The notes below the pieces were generated by a model that worked only from the letters and a program-made list of their open reading frames with translations, made no database searches and had not been told where the DNA came from. A DNA stretch of 7,127 nucleotides from an uncultured Collinsella sp. (GTDB taxonomy: Bacteria > Actinomycetota > Coriobacteriia > Coriobacteriales > Coriobacteriaceae): the NCBI GenBank assembly GCA_934646965.1, contig CAKUEZ010000101.1, positions 1-7,127 on the forward strand, in the 5' to 3' direction. The translations under genes and the position numbers were made by a program. Below, piece after piece: positions 1 to 5,960 of the stretch (within the stretch, counting starts at the first letter, position 1; every line of letters begins with the position of its first letter).

Positions 1-393
1 GTGCTCCACGCACGCATTGCTCTCGGGAACGTAGAACACGCCGTCTCGGGGGCAGACGGGCGTTGCCGGAAGGTCCGCCATGTGCTTGCAGATGCGCGCG
101 ATGGTCTCGCCCGGCAGCGGGTAGCTCAGCTCGTTGATGCCGTGCGCGCGGTCGATGACCTCGGCGCCGCCACAGCCCACCATCACGTCCACCAGGCCGT
201 CGATGCCCCAGAGCTCATACATGGCCTCGGTCGCGTGGGCGTCGCGCCCGGTGCACAGGCCAAAGAGTACGCCGCGCTCGCGTAGGGCGCGGATCGCTGC
301 CACGGTGCGCGGGGACACCGTGTGCTGGCTCGTGAGCAGCGTGCCGTCGATATCGCAGAACACGGCTTTGATGTGGCTGAATGTGGCGTCCAT
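1..393 (-). CDS. Cof-type HAD-family hydrolase, N-terminal part (cut by window edge)
   Basis: Translating the minus strand from the ATG at 393-391 gives 131 open codons to the window edge; the C-terminus lies outside. The haloacid dehalogenase motif I is at residues 14-18 (DIDGT, with nucleophile Asp14 and acid/base Asp16), followed by LLTSQHTVSP. Motif II is Thr48 in LCTGRD. The following segment (YELWGIDGLVDVMVGCGGAEV) fits the Cof/subclass IIB pattern, in which a large cap domain follows. Family members are about 260-280 residues, so roughly half is visible. They are cytoplasmic Mg2+-dependent phosphatases acting on sugar phosphates, nucleotides or pyridoxal phosphate; the substrate cannot be read from this part. 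An AAAGGG Shine-Dalgarno (403-398) lies 4 nt before the start. The 210-bp gap from the MFS stop, holding two palindromes, suggests it is transcribed separately. The family call is firm; the role is unknown. Confidence 0.9.
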   Translation of the reverse strand, partial: MDATFSHIKAVFCDIDGTLLTSQHTVSPRTVAAIRALRERGVLFGLCTGRDAHATEAMYELWGIDGLVDVMVGCGGAEVIDRAHGINELSYPLPGETIARICKHMADLPATPVCPRDGVFYVPESNACVEH

Positions 394-480
394 GGGGCCC
401 TTTCTGGGTAGCGTGGCGGTGTGGGGTGTATTCGCAAACGGCGTACATGGTATACCAAGACTCGGGCAGTTGGGGCCCGA

Positions 481-513
481 CCACCACAAAGGTGCCCGGC
501 CCCTTTGTGGTGG
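481..513. repeat. Palindrome family B, copy 1
   Basis: Perfect 12-bp inverted repeat: CCACCACAAAGG at 481-492 and CCTTTGTGGTGG at 502-513, with a 9-nt loop. No T-run follows on either strand, so it is a poor intrinsic terminator. Its first 17 nt including the preceding A (ACCACCACAAAGGTGCC) recur exactly at the terminator near 2062-2078, so the two share a sequence and not just a shape. A smaller 6-bp hairpin (462-467 with 475-480) abuts it. It lies between the MFS stop and the start of the HAD gene. Function unknown; possibly a dispersed REP-like element. Confidence 0.75.
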
Positions 514-540
514 CTTATGGTGCTCGGGCCTCAGCACAAT

Positions 541-599
541 CCATCACAACATTCGACGTTTTTCGGCAAAATCGCGATTTTTACCGAAAGTTGTGATGG
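541..599 (-). repeat. Palindrome family A, copy 1 (inverted, diverged)
   Basis: The outer stem is CCATCACAAC (541-550) with GTTGTGATGG (590-599), 10 perfect base pairs. Inside, TTTCGG (561-566) pairs with CCGAAA (584-589) around the palindrome AAAATCGCGATTTT (568-581). This leaves ten left-arm bases (551-560) unpaired. Read on the minus strand, it is the same 59 nt long as the cores of the copies at 4723-4781 and 5964-6022 and aligns to them without gaps, about 44 of 59 positions with the copy at 4723. The 17-nt AAAAACGTCGAATGTTG block is invariant. It starts 4 nt after the MFS stop codon. No T-run follows, so any role in 3'-end formation would be as an RNA barrier and not a classical terminator. 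Confidence 0.8.
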
Positions 600-603
600 T
601 TTC

Positions 604-1890
604 TTACCGTTCTGCAGCACGATCAAAATACTTGCGTCCAAACAGCAGCAGCGCCGCTGGGACCGCCGTCACGACCATGCCCGCTCCGATGAGCGTCTGC
701 TGCACGCCAAATGTTGCCGCCAGCCACGGGGCGATCGCCAGCGGGGCCACGCCGGCGAACATGTTGCCAAAGCCCATGACCGAGTTGACGCGGCCGAGCT
801 GCTCGAGCGGAGCCGTCGTTTGCACGATGGTGTTGTGGAGCGGGTTGACGACGCCCCAGGCCACGCCCAGGGCAATCTGGCCGACAAGGGCAACGCCCAC
901 GTACGGCGTTCCCACGTAGAGCAGGCTTCCCAGGCCCACGGACATGAGCGCCACAAGCAGCGTTTTGAGACTGACGAAGCGCGGCGGCAAGCGGAGCGCG
1001 AGTACGGCGCCCAGCACCGCGCCCACACCGCAGGCCGACGAGAGCCAGCCCATCCACTCAACGCCGACGTGCAGAACGTCGCGGTAAAAGAACGACTCCA
1101 GCGGATCGAAGGCTCCGTAGCCAAAGTTCGAGAGGAAGATGATGCAAAACAGCAGGGCGAGGACACTGTTGGTGAAGACCGTCTTGATGCTGGTCGCGAA
1201 GGTGGCGCGGGTGGATGTGCTGGGGTCGGGGTGGTTGGTTTGGCTCGCGCGCTCCCCTTCCTCTGCCGAACCGGCATTTGCATGCCCAGCGACATGGCTG
1301 GCCTGCGGTCTAAACCCCCAACCAGCGATGAACGCCAAGAGGGTGAACAGCATCATGAGCACAAACACCGCGCGCGACGATGCGGCCGCCGCGACAAAGC
1401 CGCCCAGCGAGGGTCCAACGATAATGCTCACGTTGGAGAACATGGTGATGGTGGAGTTGATATCTTTGAGCTCGACGGGATCGTCGGTGAGGTAGGCCGG
1501 ATAGGACGTGGCGATGGGCTGGGCGAACCCCATCACAAAGCCCAAGAGTACCGCGCCGGCAAGGACTGTTCCGGTCGCGCTGCCAAAGGCGATGATTGCC
1601 GCGCCCGTTGCCAGCGTGCCAACGATGCTCAGCAAGAAATGGCGGCGCGGGCCCCAGGCGTCGAGCGCCGCACCGCCCGCAAAGGACCCCAGGATTACGA
1701 AGACGTTCATAAACAGAACGGCCAGCGACGTCGCGACGACCGAGGCGCCGTCCGCATAGGTGAGCGTTCCGATAACGCCGATAAAGTAACTGGTCTGAAA
1801 GCCGGTGTAGATCAGAAACCGCATCGCCACCAGGCGCTTGGCCTGCGCAGACAACGAAGATTGGGATTTTGAGATTAGAAATAGGGACAT
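604..1890 (-). CDS. Major facilitator superfamily permease
   Basis: The protein is 428 residues when started at the ATG at 1890-1888. An in-frame upstream ATG at 1929 would add 13 residues, but only the 1890 start has a good ribosome site. Hydrophobic segments run along the whole length and fit 12 transmembrane helices in two halves. The MFS motif A loop is visible at about residues 72-84 (GGAALDAWGPRRH). A polar cytoplasmic linker rich in Ser, Thr, His and acidic residues (about 194-235) separates the halves. The length is usual for the family, and the overall pattern resembles MFS_3 / enterobactin-exporter-type drug and metabolite exporters. It would sit in the inner membrane and couple transport to an ion gradient. 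Neither sequence nor neighbours identify a substrate; a terminator separates it from the upstream molybdenum cofactor operon. Family confident, substrate unknown. Confidence 0.9.
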   Translation of the reverse strand: MSLFLISKSQSSLSAQAKRLVAMRFLIYTGFQTSYFIGVIGTLTYADGASVVATSLAVLFMNVFVILGSFAGGAALDAWGPRRHFLLSIVGTLATGAAIIAFGSATGTVLAGAVLLGFVMGFAQPIATSYPAYLTDDPVELKDINSTITMFSNVSIIVGPSLGGFVAAAASSRAVFVLMMLFTLLAFIAGWGFRPQASHVAGHANAGSAEEGERASQTNHPDPSTSTRATFATSIKTVFTNSVLALLFCIIFLSNFGYGAFDPLESFFYRDVLHVGVEWMGWLSSACGVGAVLGAVLALRLPPRFVSLKTLLVALMSVGLGSLLYVGTPYVGVALVGQIALGVAWGVVNPLHNTIVQTTAPLEQLGRVNSVMGFGNMFAGVAPLAIAPWLAATFGVQQTLIGAGMVVTAVPAALLLFGRKYFDRAAER

Positions 1891-1895
1891 GGGCG

Positions 1896-1901
1896 CTCCT
1901 T
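1896..1901 (-). promoter_or_regulatory. Ribosome binding site deciding the MFS start
   Basis: AAGGAG on the minus strand (1901-1896), 5 nt before the ATG at 1890. The alternative upstream ATG at 1929 would place this site inside the coding sequence, so 1890 is preferred. Confidence 0.8.
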
Positions 1902-2017
1902 GTTGAATACGAATACGGGCCGCGGGCATTGACCGCCGACCATCGACTCAATCTTTCTGTATGCAACGTTAAGGACGCATCGGGCCCCTTCTCTCCGTTT
2001 TTGCCAGCACGAACTAC

Positions 2018-2054
2018 TTGGTAGATTTTAAGGCATGTCCCAAACATCTACCAA
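2018..2054. repeat. Inverted repeat C
   Basis: TTGGTAGAT (2018-2026) and ATCTACCAA (2046-2054) form a 9-bp perfect stem with a 19-nt spacer containing GGCATGTCCC. Further weak pairing is possible inside. It lies directly beyond the terminator of the molybdenum cofactor operon and about 130 bp upstream of the MFS start. It could be a protein operator, part of the terminator region or another dispersed palindrome; there is only one copy in the window. Confidence 0.55.
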
Positions 2055-2057
2055 AGC

Positions 2058-2090
2058 AAAAACCACCACAAAGGTGCCTGCCTGTGGTGG
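2058..2090 (-). terminator. Intrinsic terminator of the moaA / moaC-mobB operon (palindrome family B, copy 2)
   Basis: On the minus strand CCACCACA (2090-2083) pairs with TGTGGTGG (2070-2063), an 8-bp stem with a 12-nt loop, followed at once by TTTTT (2062-2058). This is the shape of a rho-independent terminator acting on minus-strand transcripts coming from moaC-mobB. Its sequence shares 17 nt with the palindrome at 481-513, but its right arm is shortened: five bases lie between the shared block and GTGGTGG instead of ten. It may therefore be a repeat element serving as a terminator. Confidence 0.7.
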
Positions 2091-2114
2091 CCCAATGATA
2101 TGGCAGCGTAGCGA

Positions 2115-2214
2115 GCCGGTTCCAAGTGCCCCAGGTCGCCCCGAAAGAGGAGCGACGCGTACTTTGGTACGCGAGCGACGGCTTGAGGGGCGAGATGGGG
2201 TGCTTGGGGCCGGC
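2115..2214. repeat. Long imperfect hairpin after moaC-mobB
   Basis: Bases 2115-2142 pair with 2187-2214 over 28 positions: 22 Watson-Crick pairs, four G-T pairs (2120-2209, 2121-2208, 2127-2202, 2128-2201) and one 2x2 internal loop (2134-2135 with 2194-2195). Inside, GA faces GA (2143-2144, 2185-2186), then AAG pairs with CTT (2145-2147, 2182-2184). After an 8x8 internal loop there is a terminal 7-bp hairpin, CGCGTAC (2156-2162) with GTACGCG (2167-2173), closed by a TTTG loop. It begins 12 nt after the moaC-mobB stop. The four G-T positions become G-U pairs only in a plus-strand RNA; in the minus-strand transcript they are C-A mismatches. It could be a 3' stability element or a mobile palindrome. 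No T-run follows on the minus strand. Confidence 0.7.
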
Positions 2215-2226
2215 GCAGCGTCAAGC

Positions 2227-3528
2227 CTAAAGGCGGTCTTGGATAAGGTCGCAGATGGCTCGGGCGTCGTTGATGTTGATGGCTCGGGTCGCAAAGCCGG
2301 CGTCGAAGGCCTGGCGCGCCATGGCCTCGTTGCAGGCGAGGGCCAGCGTGCGGCCGTCGACCAGATCGAGCGAACTCTTGCCGCGCAGGCGATCGACGCC
2401 GGAGCGCGCGACCACGATATTGTCGAAGCCCTCGGTCTTATAGCCCTCAATGATCACCACATCGACGTCGTTGTAGCGCGATAGCAGCTCGCGCGCGGGC
2501 ATCTCGTCCTCCTCGCGGGTGTCGGCGTACTCCGCCCAGCGCGTGGCGCAGATGAGGCCCACGTGCTTGGAGCCTGCCTGGTGATGACGCCAGGTGTCCT
2601 TGGCGGGCACGTCGATATCAAAGCCATGGTGCCCGTGATGCTTGAGCGAACCCACGCGCAGGCCACGGCGGGTAAGCTCGGCGATGACTTTCTCGACAAG
2701 CGTGGTCTTGCCCGAGTTCTGGTAACCGATAAACGCGATGGCGGGGACGGCGGGCGTGGGGGCCGCGGGCGCAGAAACAGCGACAGGCGCGCTCGCGGGC
2801 GCGGTGCCGTCGGCAGCGGCGGCCTCGGCAGCAGCAGCCTGGCGTTCTGCGCGATCCCACACGCCCGAGCGGCCACCCTCCTTGTGCAGCAGGCGCACGT
2901 CGACGATTTCCATGCCGCGGTCGACGGCCTTGCACATGTCGTAGATGGTCAGGCACGCGGCGCTCGCTCCGGTCAACGCCTCCATCTCGATACCCGTCTT
3001 GCCCGTCACACCTGCCGTGACCAGCACGTGAAAGCCGACCTGCCCGTCCGAGCGCGCCGGCGCCCAGCCCTCGGGCACGTCCTCGGCCGGCGTTCCCGCC
3101 GGAGCGATGGGCTCGATATCGCACTTGCTCTTGGTGATGAGCAGCGGATGGCACATAGGGATGATGTCGCTCGTGCGCTTGATGGCCATGATGCCCGCCA
3201 CGCGCGCGCAGGCAAGCACGTCGCCCTTCTTGGCGCGGTCCTGCAGCACCATGGCCTGCGTCTCGGGATGCATGAGGATGGTGCCCTCGGCGATGGCGGT
3301 GCGGTGCGTCTCGGCCTTGTCGGACACGTCGACCATGCGCACCTCGCCCTTGGCATCCACGTGCGTCAGCTCGTCGCGGCGGGCGTCGCGGGCGGGCGCG
3401 GCGTTGTCGGTCGCGGTCGGTTGCACGGCCGCGGACGCGGCGTCTTTGCTGGCAGACGGGGCTTTGTGGGCAGACATCGCGGCCCTGCGAGCGGCCTTGG
3501 TGGCATCGGCGTACCTGCTCTTGGCCAT
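2227..3528 (-). CDS. moaC-mobB: MoaC-MobB fusion: cyclic pyranopterin monophosphate synthase joined to a MobB GTP-binding domain
   Basis: 433 residues from the ATG at 3528-3526. Residues 1-50 are a low-complexity, Ala-rich basic extension. Residues about 52-225 are MoaC, which converts 3',8-cyclo-7,8-dihydro-GTP to cPMP. The catalytic positions known from E. coli MoaC are kept: Lys101 in KGDV, His127 in PMCHPL, the EMEAL acids (181, 183), and Asp197 and Lys200 in YDMCKAVD. Residues about 226-262 are an Ala/Pro linker. Residues 263-433 match MobB: Walker A at 268-276 (GYQNSGKTT), the His-rich KHHGHHGF then DVPAKDTWRHHQAGS block (about 297-320), and IIEGYK (about 359-364). MobB aids MobA in making the guanine dinucleotide cofactor. 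The gene follows moaA by 4 nt and is translationally coupled to it; a terminator follows downstream. Joining an early and a late step of one pathway is unusual. Both domain calls are secure; whether both halves are active is inference. Confidence 0.95.
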   Translation of the reverse strand: MAKSRYADATKAARRAAMSAHKAPSASKDAASAAVQPTATDNAAPARDARRDELTHVDAKGEVRMVDVSDKAETHRTAIAEGTILMHPETQAMVLQDRAKKGDVLACARVAGIMAIKRTSDIIPMCHPLLITKSKCDIEPIAPAGTPAEDVPEGWAPARSDGQVGFHVLVTAGVTGKTGIEMEALTGASAACLTIYDMCKAVDRGMEIVDVRLLHKEGGRSGVWDRAERQAAAAEAAAADGTAPASAPVAVSAPAAPTPAVPAIAFIGYQNSGKTTLVEKVIAELTRRGLRVGSLKHHGHHGFDIDVPAKDTWRHHQAGSKHVGLICATRWAEYADTREEDEMPARELLSRYNDVDVVIIEGYKTEGFDNIVVARSGVDRLRGKSSLDLVDGRTLALACNEAMARQAFDAGFATRAININDARAICDLIQDRL

Positions 3529-3532
3529 ATGA

Positions 3533-4588
3533 TCATCCTCCGATTTGGGACATAAATCGTTGCGTGCCCTCAATTATCGCGTGTTCCTGCGGTTTGTGGG
3601 CCACGGCATCGCGCCAAATCGAAAGTACCTGCATATCATCACCGCGGCGCAGCGCCTCGCGAACCGAATACTCGGCATCGCTGAACAGGCAGGGGCGCAC
3701 ACTGCCGTCCGCCGTCAGGCGCAAACGGTTGCAGCTCGCGCAAAAATGGTTGGACATGGCGCTAATGAAGCCGACCGTGCCCGCCGCGCCCGGAAAGCGC
3801 CAGTAGCGCGCGGGACCGGCGCCGGCAGGAGCGTCGTTGATGTCGAGCGGCTCAAGCTCGCCCAGGCCAGCCGCAGCGGCGCCGACATTGATGCGTGCCC
3901 GCAGCTCGTCGCTCGGTACGGTGTCGCTCGCGTCCCACAGCTCGGGATTGAGCGTGGGCGCGTGCGGATCCACAGCGCAATGCGAACTCGTGTGCTCGTC
4001 GCCAATGGGCATGTATTCGATAAAGCGCAGGTGAATGGGGCGATCGACCGTGAGCCGCGCGAGGGCCGCCACGTCCTGGTTGAGGCGACGAACCACAACA
4101 CAGTTGACTTTGACGGGCTCGAACCCCCAAGCAAGCGCCGCATCGATGCCAGTCATGGTCTGCTCAAGTCGACCCAGACGCGTGATCTTTCCAAACAGTG
4201 AAGGGTCGAGTGTGTCGAGCGAGATGTTGACGCGGTTAAGCCCGGCATCTTTGAGCTGCGGTGCCAGCTTGGGCAGCAGGGCGCCATTGGTGGTGAGCGA
4301 GATGTCCTCGATCTGTGGGATCGCGCGGATGTCGCGAATAAGCGGAATGATACGGCGGCTGACCAGCGGCTCGCCGCCCGTCAGGCGCACGCGGCGAATG
4401 CCCTCCCCCGCCACCAAGCGCACAAAGCGGGCGATTTCCTCGGCGCTGAGCAGCTCGTCGTGCGCACGGGGCGCCACGCCATCGGCCGGCATGCAGTAAA
4501 TGCAGCGGAAATTGCACTTGTCGGTAACGGCAATGCGCAGGTAGTTGATATCGCGGCCAAAGCCGTCATGTTGCACGCGCTCGTCCAC
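3533..4588 (-). CDS. moaA: GTP 3',8-cyclase MoaA (radical SAM)
   Basis: 351 residues starting with GTG at 4588-4586; a purine-rich GGGGAGGG lies about 5 nt upstream. MoaA rearranges GTP to 3',8-cyclo-7,8-dihydro-GTP, the substrate of MoaC. The N-terminal radical SAM cluster motif is C25-x3-C29-x2-C32 (CNFRCIYCMP), and the SAM-binding TGGEP is at 70-74. The MoaA-specific C-terminal 4Fe-4S ligands are C283, C286 and C300 (FCASCNRLRL, then VRPC). The protein ends in IGG, the conserved C-terminal Gly-Gly needed for activity in this family. It is slightly longer than usual because of a segment at about 197-222. It is the first gene of a two-gene operon with moaC-mobB. The 233-bp upstream gap could hold its promoter (a TATATT at 4631-4626 is the best -10 candidate, with a weak -35). 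I see no convincing molybdenum cofactor riboswitch there. The call is very secure. Confidence 0.97.
   Translation of the reverse strand: MDERVQHDGFGRDINYLRIAVTDKCNFRCIYCMPADGVAPRAHDELLSAEEIARFVRLVAGEGIRRVRLTGGEPLVSRRIIPLIRDIRAIPQIEDISLTTNGALLPKLAPQLKDAGLNRVNISLDTLDPSLFGKITRLGRLEQTMTGIDAALAWGFEPVKVNCVVVRRLNQDVAALARLTVDRPIHLRFIEYMPIGDEHTSSHCAVDPHAPTLNPELWDASDTVPSDELRARINVGAAAAGLGELEPLDINDAPAGAGPARYWRFPGAAGTVGFISAMSNHFCASCNRLRLTADGSVRPCLFSDAEYSVREALRRGDDMQVLSIWRDAVAHKPQEHAIIEGTQRFMSQIGG
3537..3541 (-). promoter_or_regulatory. Ribosome binding site of moaC-mobB inside the end of moaA
   Basis: GGAGG (3541-3537) lies 8 nt before the ATG at 3528 and is made of the last two Gly codons of moaA (GGA GGA), just before its TGA. 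It favours the 3528 start over an in-frame upstream candidate at 3573, which would lie within moaA and add 15 residues. It also predicts translational coupling. Confidence 0.85.
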
Positions 4589-4719
4589 ACGGCCCTCCCC
4601 TCGTGCAGGCCATTATTCTTCAGGGAATATAGTACCGCACACGGGAACCGGGTCGACACGCGTACGACAGGACAGGCCATTCGAGCAAGAAGGGCTTCCC
4701 GAGCCCATCCTCAGCATTC

Positions 4720-4784
4720 AAACCGTCCCAACATTCGATGCTTTTCCCGATATTGGCAAAAAACGTCGAATGTTGGGACGGTTT
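4720..4784 (+). repeat. Palindrome family A, copy 2
   Basis: The 65-nt element has perfect 19-bp ends, AAACCGTCCCAACATTCGA at 4720-4738 and its reverse complement at 4766-4784. The inner arms (GATGCTTTT against AAAACGTCG) pair imperfectly, and the core is 13 nt (4746-4758). The first 26 and last 26 nt are identical to the copy at 5961-6025, including the same two stem mismatches, so the two copies share recent ancestry. It starts 37 nt beyond the stop of the nuclease-like gene and lies upstream of moaA. Only TTT follows the stem, so terminator activity would be weak. Confidence 0.9.
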
Positions 4785-4821
4785 AGGTGTCCGCAGGGCT
4801 CGGAAGACAAGCCAGACGCCC

Positions 4822-5859
4822 CTAAAGGCCGCCGCTCCAGTGCCGAATCACGAATTCTCGCAGGTCGTTCTGCCGCTTTTGGAACACCTCGCTTCGGTCG
4901 CACTTAAGGCCCATAGCGAGCGCGATGGCATTCATCGCCCGGTGCAATTGCAGCTGGTGGGCAAACTGAGTCCCGGTGAGGACGATCATCCTAAAGCCCA
5001 GCGCGCTTAGCACGGTCATGCGCTCCGCGTCAGACGCACTGCGCTGTTTATCGAGATGATCCGAACCGTTGTATTCAATCCCCGTACCGCTCGCAGGTGC
5101 ATATACATCGATCTCGAAATACCCGGCCTTAGCGAGATATTTGAACTCGTTGGGGACATCGACCCGATGGTTGAGCTCGACCCTGGTGTACCCGAGCCCG
5201 CCCTGGGAACGCTTCGCGACGACCATGATTGCGGTGGCCGTCTCCATGGGCGACCGCGCGCCATCGTGCACGCGTTTGAGCACGGCAGCCGCACGTGTAG
5301 TCCCCTGACGAGATCGGTTTTCATCGCAATAAGCGATCAGGTCGGCAACGGTATACCTCTGCCCCATCTCGATATAATCACCTGTCTCCAGATGATTCAA
5401 ATGGTAGCGGGCACAGATTTCATACCCATATTCCAGCTGCTCGGGCTCGCTCATCCACGAGCCCGCCTGGACGAAGCACATGGCCTCATCAACCACCAAG
5501 AGACCCTCTGCTACCTCGATAAGATGACCCGAAGGTATGGGCGCCCCAAACACATGGCGTCGGAGACCCGCCGGCCGACAGCGTTCAAAATCGAAACTAA
5601 CCAGCGTATCAATACGGTCGAGTTCCTCTTGAGGAATACCAAGTGAGACCAGGTAGTCAGCGACAATCTCGACCGCCGCTGAAGCCCTCAGCCCCTTGGC
5701 ATCGAGCGCCAATTTAGACAGGACTGCGGCTGGCTCCGCCTCGTCGGCAAACTGATCCTCGTCGTATAGGCTGCTTGCTCGCGAGAGCGGCTCTAACGGG
5801 CGCGCCACATTGTGGTACAGCCAGGCGGTCTTATGGGACAGGACGATCGGCAGGTCCAT
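4822..5859 (-). CDS. Uncharacterised protein with a C-terminal Vsr/DUF559-like endonuclease signature
   Basis: 345 residues from the ATG at 5859-5857, with GGAGAG just upstream. No signal peptide or membrane segment is seen. The N-terminal half (about 1-195, beginning LPIVLSHKTAWLYH) is not assignable from motifs. It resembles the front part of AbiEi-type or nuclease-fused proteins common in Coriobacteriia, which I recall but cannot verify here. The C-terminal part (about 202-300) has the layout of a PD-(D/E)xK/very-short-patch-repair fold: SPMET with Glu205, then GYFEIDVY with Asp251, IEYNGSDH with Glu262 and His268, Asp277-x2-Arg280, and LSALGFRMIVLT as the closing helix and strand. These would be metal-binding and catalytic residues, so it is plausibly an active DNase. 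GC content looks lower than in the neighbouring genes, and near-identical palindromes flank it at 4720-4784 and 5961-6025, both hinting at transfer. No partner gene is adjacent. It could instead be a regulator with a decayed nuclease domain. Confidence 0.65.
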   Translation of the reverse strand: MDLPIVLSHKTAWLYHNVARPLEPLSRASSLYDEDQFADEAEPAAVLSKLALDAKGLRASAAVEIVADYLVSLGIPQEELDRIDTLVSFDFERCRPAGLRRHVFGAPIPSGHLIEVAEGLLVVDEAMCFVQAGSWMSEPEQLEYGYEICARYHLNHLETGDYIEMGQRYTVADLIAYCDENRSRQGTTRAAAVLKRVHDGARSPMETATAIMVVAKRSQGGLGYTRVELNHRVDVPNEFKYLAKAGYFEIDVYAPASGTGIEYNGSDHLDKQRSASDAERMTVLSALGFRMIVLTGTQFAHQLQLHRAMNAIALAMGLKCDRSEVFQKRQNDLREFVIRHWSGGL

Positions 5860-5960
5860 GAGCTCTCCAATGAAGTCGGATAACCAACCTTATTCCCCTG
5901 CTCGCGGATTCGCACACCTTCGCATGCAAGTTAGCGATTCCACCCGATCGGATGACAGAA

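Larger units (their letters stand above)
1891..2226. other. 336-bp gene-free region between moaC-mobB and the MFS gene
   Basis: No credible coding sequence is seen here on either strand. In the direction of transcription (right to left) it holds a roughly 100-nt imperfect hairpin (2115-2214), an intrinsic terminator that is also a repeat copy (2058-2090), another inverted repeat (2018-2054), and then about 125 bp leading to the MFS ribosome site. That last part must carry the MFS promoter if the gene has its own, but I find no convincing -35/-10 pair. Confidence 0.6.

Noticed and set aside
541..599. Classical intrinsic terminator for the MFS gene
   Set aside because: The hairpin is well placed, but no T-run follows on the minus strand, so it is listed as a repeat instead.
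421..1872. Long plus-strand open frame of 483 codons
   Set aside because: It lies wholly antisense to the well-supported MFS gene and its 3' flank. Its product is rich in Arg, His, Gly and Asp with no recognisable domain, as expected from the third-position bias of a GC-rich gene.
1891..1929. Upstream MFS start at 1929 adding 13 residues
   Set aside because: It would swallow the clear AAGGAG site at 1901-1896, and the added residues are not membrane-like.
2563..3555. Plus-strand open frame of 330 codons
   Set aside because: Antisense to moaC-mobB, with a low-complexity Arg/Gly/His-rich product and no domain; a shadow of the real gene.
4626..4656. Promoter of moaA (TATATT with a TCGACC-like -35)
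   Set aside because: The -10 is good, but the -35 is weak and the spacing is 19 nt; too uncertain to list as a feature.
4589..4821. Molybdenum cofactor riboswitch upstream of moaA
   Set aside because: The position is right for one, but I could not match the conserved elements, and the strong pairing in this gap is explained by the family A palindrome. A covariance-model search with the Moco motif would settle it.
5056..5646. Plus-strand open frame of 196 codons inside the nuclease-like gene
   Set aside because: Antisense shadow. The minus-strand frame has a proper ribosome site and coherent nuclease motifs; this one has neither.
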